From Candidatus Kapaibacterium sp. (GTDB lineage: Bacteria > Bacteroidota > Ignavibacteria > Palsa-1295), in contig JANWLI010000173.1 in assembly GCA_025450975.1 (NCBI GenBank), forward strand, positions 1 to 7,034: a stretch of 7,034 nucleotides of DNA. Direction: 5' to 3'. Within the stretch, counting starts at the first letter, position 1; each line of letters starts with the position of its first letter. This document shows positions 1 to 7,034 of this stretch, piece by piece. The notes under the pieces are model-generated. The model searched no databases. It was not told the DNA's origin and worked only from the letters and a program-made list of their open reading frames with translations. Both the position numbers and the translations under genes were made by a program.

Positions 1-352
1 TGCCTTCTGCTCGTAAGTATCGCTCAGCTTCAGCAAACAGTGCATAGGCAACTTCCTCGTCGTCAATGCATTCGAAAAAGCCGAATTCGCCGGCCTTCTC
101 GTTGTGGACTTCGTTATGACGGTTATTGATAATTGCGCCGATACGCCCGACGATCTTCCCATCGCGTTCGGCAATGAATAACACCGAGCGCGCATGTTTG
201 TAAAATGGGTTTTTCTCTTCGTCGATGAGCTTCATGCGGTCCATCACCAGCGGCGGCACCCAGTGCGGGTCGCCGGCGTAGATGTCCCACAGCATGCGGA
301 CAAATGCAAGCTTGTCTTTTTTCGATGCGACCTTCCGGACGGTGAGAGACAC
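1..352 (-). CDS. GNAT-family N-acetyltransferase, amino-terminal part (3' end outside window)
   Basis: This frame runs off the left edge and shows 117 residues. From the GTG at 352 it reads VSLTVRKVASKKDKLAFVRM, then GDPHWVPPLVMDRMKL, KNPFYKHARSVLFIAERDGK, IVGRIGAIINNRHNEVHNEK and GEFGFFECIDDEEVAYALF. This succession (PxWVPPL, KNPFFxHA, AERDGxxVGRIAAIxN, GFFEC) matches, from memory, a family of large cytoplasmic GNAT acetyltransferases of about 370-390 residues found in many bacteria. The ERDGKIVGRIGAI segment would be the central beta strands of the acetyl-CoA fold; the pyrophosphate-binding loop would lie further on, outside the window. The substrate is unknown. GTG is preferred because it lies seven bases after the preceding stop and gives the usual short lead into the conserved block; the ribosome binding site is weak, so coupling is likely. 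The ATG at 295 is an alternative but would cut into the conserved region. No signal peptide is seen. Confidence 0.85.
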   Translation of the reverse strand, partial: MSLTVRKVASKKDKLAFVRMLWDIYAGDPHWVPPLVMDRMKLIDEEKNPFYKHARSVLFIAERDGKIVGRIGAIINNRHNEVHNEKAGEFGFFECIDDEEVAYALFAEAERYLRAEG

Positions 353-359
353 GGGAAGT

Positions 360-1022
360 TTACTGAAGTTTTCCGTAGGATTTCTGCATGATCTGCCCAG
401 CTTCGAACGATGCCTTCTGCGAGGCAATGCTGGCCGAAGACTGCTTCTTGATCTGCTTTTCTACTTTGCCGATGATCTTCTCGTAACCCTTCATCTGCGT
501 ACGATCCTTGAAAATGATCTTGCCATCCTTCGTTTCTGTATCGACAGTCTTCATAAACTGCAGAAGCTCGAGCACATTCGTATACAGGCCGGAAAGCGAC
601 TGCGTATACTTGTAAAACGCACCCTGATCAAGCGTGTACGCGTCGACAAACTCCTTGAGATACTTCTTCTGCTTCGACTTTGGCAGGTAGACACGAAGCG
701 CTGCGACCGAATCCATGATGCGGGCTTTTTCCTTATCGCTGGTTGCTCGGTAGACATCAAGGTAATCGACAAATTCCTTGATCACCGGAATATTTGCTTC
801 GACCTTATCTTTCGTAAGATTTTCGACCTCGAGCGGGCGAAGCTTGTTCACTTTGGTGACTTCGTCGTTAAAGATCTCTGCACGTAAATTGATGGTCTGC
901 ATGACGCTGTCGATAAGCTCCGCAGCGCTATGGTTGACCATATCCATCACCACATCCGATTGCGCATGTGCAAGACCGAATGATAGCACGAGCAGCACGA
1001 TAGTAAGTACTCTTTTCCCCAT
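360..1022 (-). CDS. Small secreted helical protein of unknown function
   Basis: I do not recognise a family. The 220-residue product has a textbook signal peptide: MGKR, then an apolar core from about residue 5 to 17, with likely cleavage after GLAHA at position 20. There is no lipobox cysteine and no cysteine elsewhere, so it is probably a soluble periplasmic or secreted protein. The mature part is highly charged, rich in Lys, Glu, Asp and Gln, and reads as mostly helical. Possible coiled-coil stretches lie near 35-65, 80-125 and 175-220, the last with KIIGKVEKQIKKQ. No catalytic motif is evident. The ATG at 1022 has an AGGGAG site seven bases upstream, which fixes the start. The gene ends seven bases before the next start. 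Its place downstream of porU-porV makes an envelope or chaperone-like role possible, but nothing in the sequence shows it. Confidence 0.8.
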   Translation of the reverse strand: MGKRVLTIVLLVLSFGLAHAQSDVVMDMVNHSAAELIDSVMQTINLRAEIFNDEVTKVNKLRPLEVENLTKDKVEANIPVIKEFVDYLDVYRATSDKEKARIMDSVAALRVYLPKSKQKKYLKEFVDAYTLDQGAFYKYTQSLSGLYTNVLELLQFMKTVDTETKDGKIIFKDRTQMKGYEKIIGKVEKQIKKQSSASIASQKASFEAGQIMQKSYGKLQ

Positions 1023-1029
1023 GATCTAA

Positions 1030-1035
1030 CTCCCT
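1030..1035 (-). promoter_or_regulatory. Ribosome binding site of the small secreted protein gene
   Basis: The minus strand reads AGGGAG, seven bases before the ATG at 1022. It lies in the widest gap of the window (1023-1056, 34 bases), which otherwise shows no promoter box or hairpin that I can support. It decides the start of the 220-residue gene. Confidence 0.7.
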
Positions 1036-1056
1036 GACACTAGTAACATAGAAACA

Positions 1057-1905
1057 TTAGAAACGAAGCCGTAGCTTCGCCGTTGGAATAAACTCTTTGC
1101 CTTGCGGTCCTTCGATCATTCGCAGATCTCCCTGCAACCGCAGCGGGCTGTTATGGCTCTTCGTAAGCAACACCGCATCGATAGCCGAAAGTACCCGATT
1201 CAGAATGAGACCAAACAGAAAGTAATCGGCCGTTTCATACTGATAGTTCATATTGGCACGCATATCGGCATGCCGCAGATACAAACTCGACGGCCCACCC
1301 GACTGATGATCGACCCAGCCATGCGTAAACTGCAGATATTTCGAGATCAGTTCGTAGTACTGCTGCGACCCTTTCGCGGGAAGTCGATGCGAGATCGGGA
1401 ATCCCTGCACAAATACAGAAAGCGTATCCTCAGCATCATTGATCTGGGAAAAATCCGTTGGATCCACGATCCGTTTATTAATATCCGATTTATCGAGCAG
1501 CCAGTTCAGCGTATCGGCATACCGCGCCGGATCCCAGTTCTCGTCGGCAAATGCACGGAAGGCGGTCGCCGAATCGTCACCACGTGCTAAGTACGTAAAA
1601 TGACCGAACCACAGACCTGCATCGATCGCCGTGAAGATCATCCCGCGCCAGATCTGATCGCCGACATAGTACTCGCCCAGACCAGGCAATACCAGCGACA
1701 ATGCCGCAGCTAAGTACGGACTTTTGCGCGATACTGCTTCCGGTTCATCGGGAAATAGATCTGCTTGTTGTACCGGGTCGGCAAATCTGCCGTATATCAC
1801 TTCGAGCGGAAAGTCATGAATAGCAGCAACCGATTCCGCGGGGAGGAATTGTGCTCGTAACCACGTGCTTACGATACAGAACGAAATGACGACCGCTACT
1901 CGCAC
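1057..1905 (-). CDS. Putative exported membrane-associated protein, DUF5683-like
   Basis: The function is unknown. The 282-residue product begins with GTG; a hydrophobic stretch (about residues 3-16) ending in LRAQ looks like a signal peptide and supports this start, and no ATG lies close by in frame. After a charged linker comes a hydrophobic block: KSPYLAAALSLVLPGLGEYY (61-80), then a second apolar helix (about 87-106). The pattern of an apolar helix, LPGLG, an aromatic pair and glycine resembles DUF5683-type envelope proteins of Bacteroidota, recalled from memory and not searched. A soluble middle contains QQYYELISKYLQFTHGW (181-197), and a third apolar helix lies at about 228-247 (LILNRVLSAIDAVLL). 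The end, AKLRLRF, could be a beta strand with a terminal aromatic. The start lies 13 bases after the porV stop with only a weak AGG upstream, so translation may be coupled to porV. The context suggests an envelope role beside the T9SS; this is inference. Confidence 0.75.
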   Translation of the reverse strand: MRVAVVISFCIVSTWLRAQFLPAESVAAIHDFPLEVIYGRFADPVQQADLFPDEPEAVSRKSPYLAAALSLVLPGLGEYYVGDQIWRGMIFTAIDAGLWFGHFTYLARGDDSATAFRAFADENWDPARYADTLNWLLDKSDINKRIVDPTDFSQINDAEDTLSVFVQGFPISHRLPAKGSQQYYELISKYLQFTHGWVDHQSGGPSSLYLRHADMRANMNYQYETADYFLFGLILNRVLSAIDAVLLTKSHNSPLRLQGDLRMIEGPQGKEFIPTAKLRLRF

Positions 1906-1918
1906 GTCGGCCTGGGGA

Positions 1919-2995
1919 TTACCACGTAATGCCTAAGCTGAACCGCAGCGTATTGGCAAGTGGATGGTTCTCTTCGAACGTATTAATATAGCTGAAGTCG
2001 AACGTATACGAATCGTAGCGCAATCCCGCACCAAACGTAAGGTACTTACGTCCACCGACGCGCACACCTTCGCCGTAGTACCCGGCGCGGAGTGCAAGCA
2101 GTTGATCGTACCAGTATTCGACACCGGCTGAATACATCAGCGACTCACCTGTGTTTTCGTCCCACGAAGTGATCAACGATTTCGGCAGGTTGTCGGCAAC
2201 GCCCGTCGAATCGTTACGCTTGACAAGCAGCTTCGCAAGATCTACGGCGACCGTCAACTCGTTATACTCATCAACGTACGCTTTGTATGCCGTACCAATA
2301 CGGAGGATCGTCGGAAGCGGATCGGCCTGTTCGACGTCGACGTAACGAACCTTCGGACCGAGGTTGGCAAGGTTAAAGCCGATCGAGAAACGGTTGGCAA
2401 GCTCTTCGATATACGTTGAATCGGGTTTCCACAGCGCGCTGACATCAAAGCTGACCGAACGGCCGATGCCGTTCTGCTTTTCCTGGCCGACGGCGATCGG
2501 CGAAAGCGACGACTGGATGTAGCGGATACCACCGCCGAATCCCCAATCGGGCGAAAGCTTCGTTGCGTACGCTAGGAACACCGAATACTCGAACGAATGA
2601 AACGTACCGAGCGGATCGGGAGAATTTTCCGTCGTGTAGATAAACTCGCCTAGATTCAAAAAGGTAATGTTCGCTGCGATCGTCCCGCCAAACTCTTCTT
2701 CGTCATTCCACTTGAACGTGGCATAATCGTAGAATAGGTCGCTGTTGAACTGTGGCAGCCACTGCGAGTGCGTGAGCACGACTTCTTTGCCTGACTGGAA
2801 AGCAAGGCCGGAGGGATTCCAGAACATGGCGTTCGCATTATCGGCAATACCGGTACCACCGTCACCCATACCGCTGGCGCGGGCATCGGGAGCAATGAGT
2901 TGGAAGGGCACTGCCGACGTCGTGATCTGTGCATGCGCCGTGAGCGCACCCAGGGCAATGAGGGCAGTGATAAATACTATGGTTTTCTTATACAT
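1919..2995 (-). CDS. porV: T9SS outer-membrane beta-barrel protein PorV (LptO)
   Basis: PorV is a FadL/OmpP1-like outer-membrane barrel that binds the signal domain of T9SS cargo at the translocon and shuttles it to PorU, its partner in the attachment complex. The 358-residue protein starts with a clear signal peptide (about 1-23, cut after LTAHAQ). The family hallmark follows at residues 31-64: PFQLIAPDARASGMGDGG, then FWNPSGLAF. Further family-like segments are IGFNLANLGPKVRY at 204-217, and GVEYW, ALRAGYY and GGRKYLTFGAGLRYD at 291-327. The last strand, LRFSLGITW, ends in an aromatic residue as expected for outer-membrane barrel insertion. The ATG at 2995 is chosen because a strong ribosome binding site lies just upstream. 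The gene directly follows porU, the same order as in Porphyromonas. PorQ and other PorV paralogues are the alternative, but adjacency to porU and the motif match favour PorV. Confidence 0.93.
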   Translation of the reverse strand: MYKKTIVFITALIALGALTAHAQITTSAVPFQLIAPDARASGMGDGGTGIADNANAMFWNPSGLAFQSGKEVVLTHSQWLPQFNSDLFYDYATFKWNDEEEFGGTIAANITFLNLGEFIYTTENSPDPLGTFHSFEYSVFLAYATKLSPDWGFGGGIRYIQSSLSPIAVGQEKQNGIGRSVSFDVSALWKPDSTYIEELANRFSIGFNLANLGPKVRYVDVEQADPLPTILRIGTAYKAYVDEYNELTVAVDLAKLLVKRNDSTGVADNLPKSLITSWDENTGESLMYSAGVEYWYDQLLALRAGYYGEGVRVGGRKYLTFGAGLRYDSYTFDFSYINTFEENHPLANTLRFSLGITW

Positions 2996-3000
2996 TGGTT

Positions 3001-3006
3001 CTCCTA
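3001..3006 (-). promoter_or_regulatory. Ribosome binding site of porV
   Basis: The minus strand reads TAGGAG here, followed by five bases (AACCA) and the ATG of porV. It is the strongest Shine-Dalgarno match among the gene junctions. It lies in the 18-base gap after the tandem stops of porU and fixes the porV start. Many Bacteroidota lack strong Shine-Dalgarno sites, so this clean example is of some taxonomic interest. Confidence 0.8.
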
Positions 3007-3013
3007 AAACTTA

Positions 3014-6000
3014 TTATTGCCTGAGCTTGAGTACGTGGAAGACGCCTCCGGCGCGCGCTGCTTCACCCGATAACCGGTCCTCGATCTGAATATGATAGAT
3101 GTACGCACCGTCAGGTACCAGTGACCCTTCGTCGTCGCGAACATCCCAAAAAACTTTTACGTCGTTGACGGTCACACCATGAGCGCTCAGGCTTCGCACC
3201 TTTCGCCCATCGGACGTATAAAGGTTGATCGTCACGTCGACCGGATTCTGCGGGCTCGATGGCTGCAGGAAGCTGAATGTCGTGCCGTTATGCACCGGGT
3301 TTGCACTCAGCGCCACATCAAAGATCTCATACGGATCGCCATCGCGGGCGATAAACTCTACCGTTGCTTCTGCCTGATTGTTGAGCGCATCGAAGGCACG
3401 CACATGGAGTACGTTCTTCCCAAGCGGAAGCTCTGCCTGCTGCTCGGCGGTCCCGCCGGTGTAATCGTCTTGTCGCGACACGTACGATTCGGAAAGATCG
3501 ATGATGCTCGATGTCGCATCGTTGACCCAGCCGGCGAACGAGTGGCCGATGCTTGAGGTCGACGTGTTCAGCCCGCTCATATCTTCGACATCGACGATGA
3601 TCTTCGAGTGAATGGGCACGACATCGCCGGAGTTGAAACGGCGGTTGCCAATATAGACCGTCAGCTTCGGACCTTCACTATCGGCGGCATGTGTTGTATC
3701 GATGCCAAAGACCTGGATATTCGTCGCAGCGCCGAGTGCCGAGCGGAAATCGTCAGAGAACGCAAGCATCTGCAGCTTCGCATCGAGCGAATCGAACTTA
3801 ATATCTTTCGGCACGATGAAGGTCGCACTGAAGCGGCCGTCCGTTACGGTTGCCGTACCGCGATAGAGGATCGGTCCTTCGATGTTCCACTTGTCGGTGA
3901 TCGTCGATCCCTGCTCGTCGGTAAAGACGGTCGTCTGCGAGATGCTCGTCGGTGCATCGCGAAGCGTCAGCGTCGTCGTGCCGTTAAACCCAGCGTCGAA
4001 GTCGCTGCCATCGCAATTCGATGAGATAAAGCCGGCGATCGTTACTTTCGAGAGCGCCTTCATGGTGAAGGGCTCCGGAGCTGCATCGTTATACGGAACG
4101 CCGTTGATCGACTCGACGATCACATGCTGGCGCGGGATCAATAAGCGTTGCGACGGATCACCCAGAATGAAAAACTTATTCGCATTGCCCGGCGAACCGA
4201 CCTTGCGTCCGGCAACATAGCCGAAACCGACCGGCGTCGTTGCATCCGTACTCGTGCACGACACATCGAAGAGCTTCTTGTAAAACTCTTCCACTAACTC
4301 TTCGTCAGCATAGACGGAGCGGCAGGTCCCGAGCGAGCCGATGATGCCGCCATCGGATTTGATGAGCAACATCACACCGCCCGAGAGCTCGTCATAATTA
4401 TCGAATGCTGTAAAGTCGCAGGTGGCAGTCGTCAGATAGGTAAGACGATTCAGGTTTGAAAGCTTATTGATCGTCGACGGTACTTTCAGGATCGATTCAT
4501 GCGTCCAGACATTCGGATTACCATGCCCAACAAACGAAAGCAGGACTGCGCCCGTGTTGAAGGCATTGACGATCGCCTCTTCCTGCTGTGGTTTCAGACG
4601 CTGACCCGATGACGTAAACGTACTCGGATACGTAACGCCGTAAACCTTCTCGACCGTCAAGCGCTTATCGACACCCTTGATCTCATTCTCTGTATCGTTA
4701 ATATGCGGAAGCGGATCGTTACTCTTTGTACCTTCCGTCCAGTAGCGGTCATCGGCAATAAAGACAGTGCGCGCGCGCCAGCTTCCCTCTTCGCTCGACG
4801 TTTCATACCGGATCACCTTGTCGACGTAGACTTTCGCCTCGTCCGCGTCGCGCACGGCAATACGTCCGGGAGCCATATCGAGTATATCGCCTCCGCCCTG
4901 CTTCGGCACTAACTTCACGAAGAACGCATCGTCCGGAACATACTCCGGATGTTCGCGGCGATAGACTTGTAGCGAACCGAAGTTGTTCGTTTCATAGACA
5001 GGAATATGCAGCGGCAGCTGCGTCTTACGATTCTGGTAATCGGTATGGCCCTTGCCAAAGAGCGAAACAAATGACGGGACCGTCTTGTCGTTGGCCGTTG
5101 TGTGATGGAGCGTATAGGCAAGAAAGTCACGGATCGCTGTCAGATCTTTTGCTCCGTAAGCAAACTCTTTGTAGATATCCTCAATGGTGACCACGGCAAC
5201 ACTGATCGGGCCTGTCGCCTGACCGCCGCGACGACGCTGCTCGGCAAGGCGTTCGCCCTGCTCTTTATAGGCATCCGGAACAACGATGATCATCTCGGCG
5301 CCATGCTGACCAACACCACTACGTAGGGTTGGCATATTCGTTGAAGAAAGCTCCGGCGTCAGCAGATCGCTTTCGCGGAATGCGATAAAGCGGCGCATTG
5401 CCTGCCCCGGGGCCTGCAGATCGGTTGTGATCGCAGCACCGGAGGAAACAGCTACACGAAACGGCTTGCGTGCACTCGAAATATCCCACAACTCTGCATT
5501 CGATGCATCGGCGATCGTCAGACGATACGATAATGAATCGTTGGCAAGGAAGAACGGGATCGCTCCAGCCGAAAGACTTGCTACGCGCTGATAGTAGATC
5601 TCAATAAAGTTGAGCCAGTACTGCGGCTGCTTCTCCGATGAGATGGCCGAGATCGTTAACGTTGCCGGCACACCGGCACCCTCCACAGGGAAGATCGCAT
5701 CCCAATTGCGTAACGAGTAGAACGGACTTTCTGACAGATCGGCGATCGTCCTCCCGGAAATCGTACCGAGCGCCGAGCCGTTGATCTTAAACTCGAACGT
5801 GTGGGACGACGTTGCGCGCGAATTCGTCGCAGGACGGATAAATGTCGCTTCCGATGTATAGCCCGGAAGCTGTGGAAGATTGATGTTAATATCGACACCC
5901 CGCGTGATCGGCTCTCCGACAAACTCGCGGCTGTAGTTCGGATACTCGAAGTTCAGTTCGTTCTCCTGCAGGACTACCACCGGCACCTTATCGCGTGCAA

Positions 6001-7034
6001 CAGGCTGGCCACTTACTTCGTCGGCATTGTCGACGACGCGACTTTCTGCAGCACTGCCGCCGACTTTCAGCATGAAGTGACCGCTCGACGAATACGGATT
6101 CGTCATGTGGTAGATCTGCCAATGCTTGTCGTTGACCCAGCTCGGCATCGGCTCCGGACTGTATCGCCAATCGTGCATTCCCGGTGCGTAGAACCGAAGC
6201 TCGCGGAACGAGCCGCCCGAGGTGCGCACATCGATTCCAACTTCAGCCAGTTCGCCTGTAACACTATCAAGCCCTTCTGGCACCATTTTCGCGCCGTACC
6301 CATAGAGTGCGATCGTCGACGCATCGGCATTCGAGATGCCGTACTGTGCAAGCTGCTCAGCAGTGATGCGGTAGACGCCTTCTTCCGTCGTCTTGATCGC
6401 AACCCACTTTTCTTCGCCTGCCTGCGCAATACGCTTTGCGCCAAGCGATGGCTGCCTGATCGTCGAGGTAATTGCTTTTGCCGCCGAGCGATAGAACTCT
6501 GCGACGTTGCCATTAATAAAAGTTGTACGGAAAAAATCTGTTTCGCTTGTTCCAACAGAGGCAGGCGTGCCTGCGCCGCTGAACTTGACACTCAGGATCA
6601 ACTCTTTGACGAGGCGTATCTGGCCTGCTTCGCGGCGAACGGCATGTACTTCCACATTGGCAGAGTACGCAGTGCGCGTCATGCCGGTTTGTGTGAACGT
6701 ATACACCGGTAGCGATGAAACCCCTGCATATTGTGCAGCATCGCGGATGTAGGTCGTACGAACGATGCCATCACGCTTAACATGCGTGGCAACCGGAGCA
6801 AGCTCGATGCCTGATACTGTCTGGTACTTCTCTGATACGATCTCGATGGCGGGATTCTGGTTTGCAGGAAGAAGCAGCGGAAGCATGAGCTTCAACTCGC
6901 CGGGACCGCCAACTGCGTTCACATCAATACCACCGGAAAAATCTACGCGGACTACCTGGCCGTGCTCTGTTGCGATCGTATCGAGTCGATACTCAGGCGC
7001 AACGCGAACGATCAGTTCAGATGCAGTCGACGAA
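3014..7034 (-). CDS. porU: Type IX secretion system sortase PorU, C25 family (5' end outside window)
   Basis: PorU is the cell-surface cysteine peptidase/transpeptidase of the T9SS. It removes the carboxyl-terminal signal domain of cargo and links cargo to a surface anchor. The frame stays open to the right edge, giving 1339 visible residues; the valine GTG at 6922-6920 is not the start, because 37 in-frame residues precede it. The signal peptide is therefore unseen. Visible residues 1 to about 575 are propeptide and beta-rich. The C25 domain spans about 580-967: it opens at EMIIVVPDAY, continues through DIYKEFAYG and DLTAIRDF, and closes at FILGDPSQRL. The catalytic His is at 837 in SFVGHGNPNVW and the Cys at 872 in TTATCDF, 35 residues apart, close to the gingipain spacing. 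Ig-like segments follow, then a FlgD-like domain at about 1244-1333 (NPVHNG, then VPDGAYIYHIQI). It ends in tandem stops (TAATAA), 18 bases before porV. Family assignment is firm; the exact length is unknown. Confidence 0.93.
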   Translation of the reverse strand, partial: SSTASELIVRVAPEYRLDTIATEHGQVVRVDFSGGIDVNAVGGPGELKLMLPLLLPANQNPAIEIVSEKYQTVSGIELAPVATHVKRDGIVRTTYIRDAAQYAGVSSLPVYTFTQTGMTRTAYSANVEVHAVRREAGQIRLVKELILSVKFSGAGTPASVGTSETDFFRTTFINGNVAEFYRSAAKAITSTIRQPSLGAKRIAQAGEEKWVAIKTTEEGVYRITAEQLAQYGISNADASTIALYGYGAKMVPEGLDSVTGELAEVGIDVRTSGGSFRELRFYAPGMHDWRYSPEPMPSWVNDKHWQIYHMTNPYSSSGHFMLKVGGSAAESRVVDNADEVSGQPVARDKVPVVVLQENELNFEYPNYSREFVGEPITRGVDININLPQLPGYTSEATFIRPATNSRATSSHTFEFKINGSALGTISGRTIADLSESPFYSLRNWDAIFPVEGAGVPATLTISAISSEKQPQYWLNFIEIYYQRVASLSAGAIPFFLANDSLSYRLTIADASNAELWDISSARKPFRVAVSSGAAITTDLQAPGQAMRRFIAFRESDLLTPELSSTNMPTLRSGVGQHGAEMIIVVPDAYKEQGERLAEQRRRGGQATGPISVAVVTIEDIYKEFAYGAKDLTAIRDFLAYTLHHTTANDKTVPSFVSLFGKGHTDYQNRKTQLPLHIPVYETNNFGSLQVYRREHPEYVPDDAFFVKLVPKQGGGDILDMAPGRIAVRDADEAKVYVDKVIRYETSSEEGSWRARTVFIADDRYWTEGTKSNDPLPHINDTENEIKGVDKRLTVEKVYGVTYPSTFTSSGQRLKPQQEEAIVNAFNTGAVLLSFVGHGNPNVWTHESILKVPSTINKLSNLNRLTYLTTATCDFTAFDNYDELSGGVMLLIKSDGGIIGSLGTCRSVYADEELVEEFYKKLFDVSCTSTDATTPVGFGYVAGRKVGSPGNANKFFILGDPSQRLLIPRQHVIVESINGVPYNDAAPEPFTMKALSKVTIAGFISSNCDGSDFDAGFNGTTTLTLRDAPTSISQTTVFTDEQGSTITDKWNIEGPILYRGTATVTDGRFSATFIVPKDIKFDSLDAKLQMLAFSDDFRSALGAATNIQVFGIDTTHAADSEGPKLTVYIGNRRFNSGDVVPIHSKIIVDVEDMSGLNTSTSSIGHSFAGWVNDATSSIIDLSESYVSRQDDYTGGTAEQQAELPLGKNVLHVRAFDALNNQAEATVEFIARDGDPYEIFDVALSANPVHNGTTFSFLQPSSPQNPVDVTINLYTSDGRKVRSLSAHGVTVNDVKVFWDVRDDEGSLVPDGAYIYHIQIEDRLSGEAARAGGVFHVLKLRQ

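Noticed and set aside
282..887. A 201-codon open frame on the plus strand
   Set aside because: It is antisense to the small secreted protein gene, whose signal peptide and ribosome binding site are clear. The plus-strand product is a Leu/Arg-rich shadow.
1023..1056. A promoter or terminator in the widest gap
   Set aside because: The 34 bases show no Bacteroidota-type promoter boxes and no GC-rich hairpin with a T run; only a ribosome binding site is supportable.
1102..1590. A 162-codon open frame on the plus strand
   Set aside because: It is antisense to the 282-residue gene, shows no domain or signal peptide, and has a composition typical of a shadow frame.
2491..2520. HIP1-like GCGATCG repeats as a dispersed element
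   Set aside because: The recurring hexamers and heptamers fall inside coding frames as Thr-Ile-Ala and similar codon runs, and no full octamer array or spacing pattern was seen.
5801..6712. A 303-codon open frame on the plus strand
   Set aside because: It lies wholly antisense to porU, is rich in Arg and Cys with no recognisable domain, and has no convincing start signal. It arises because the porU codons rarely use triplets that would be stops on the other strand.
6920..6922. GTG as the start of porU
   Set aside because: The frame continues upstream without a stop to the window edge and encodes plausible propeptide sequence (APEYRLDTIATEHGQVVRVD), and no signal peptide follows the GTG.

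Overview
The window carries five protein genes. All lie on the minus strand, are closely spaced, and read from the right edge toward the left. Both outer genes are cut by the window ends. Gaps between genes are 18, 13, 34 and 7 bases, and no terminator-like hairpin or divergent gene was seen, so the whole window looks like one stretch of a single operon. No RNA gene, CRISPR array, insertion sequence or attachment site was found.

The content points to a Gram-negative member of the Bacteroidota/Chlorobiota (FCB) lineage. The first two genes are the adjacent pair porU-porV of the type IX secretion system (T9SS), which is confined to that lineage. The moderate GC content, the GTG starts and the FlgD-like carboxyl end suggest a deep-branching group (Ignavibacteria, Kapabacteria or similar) rather than a classical gut or oral Bacteroides. 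That finer placement is inference.

Layout, in the direction of transcription. At 7034-3014 is porU, a surface C25 (gingipain-family) sortase with its catalytic His and Cys visible; its start lies beyond the window. At 2995-1919 is porV, the outer-membrane beta-barrel partner that carries cargo to PorU. At 1905-1057 is a putative exported protein with hydrophobic segments, resembling the DUF5683 type. At 1022-360 is a small secreted helical protein of unknown function. At 352-1 is the amino-terminal third or so of a GNAT-family acetyltransferase.

Working together, PorV binds T9SS cargo leaving the translocon and hands it to PorU. PorU cuts off the carboxyl-terminal signal domain and joins the cargo to a cell-surface anchor. 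The two unknown exported proteins downstream share the envelope location and probably the transcript, which makes them candidates for T9SS or envelope accessory factors. The acetyltransferase is cytoplasmic and its link to the system is unclear.
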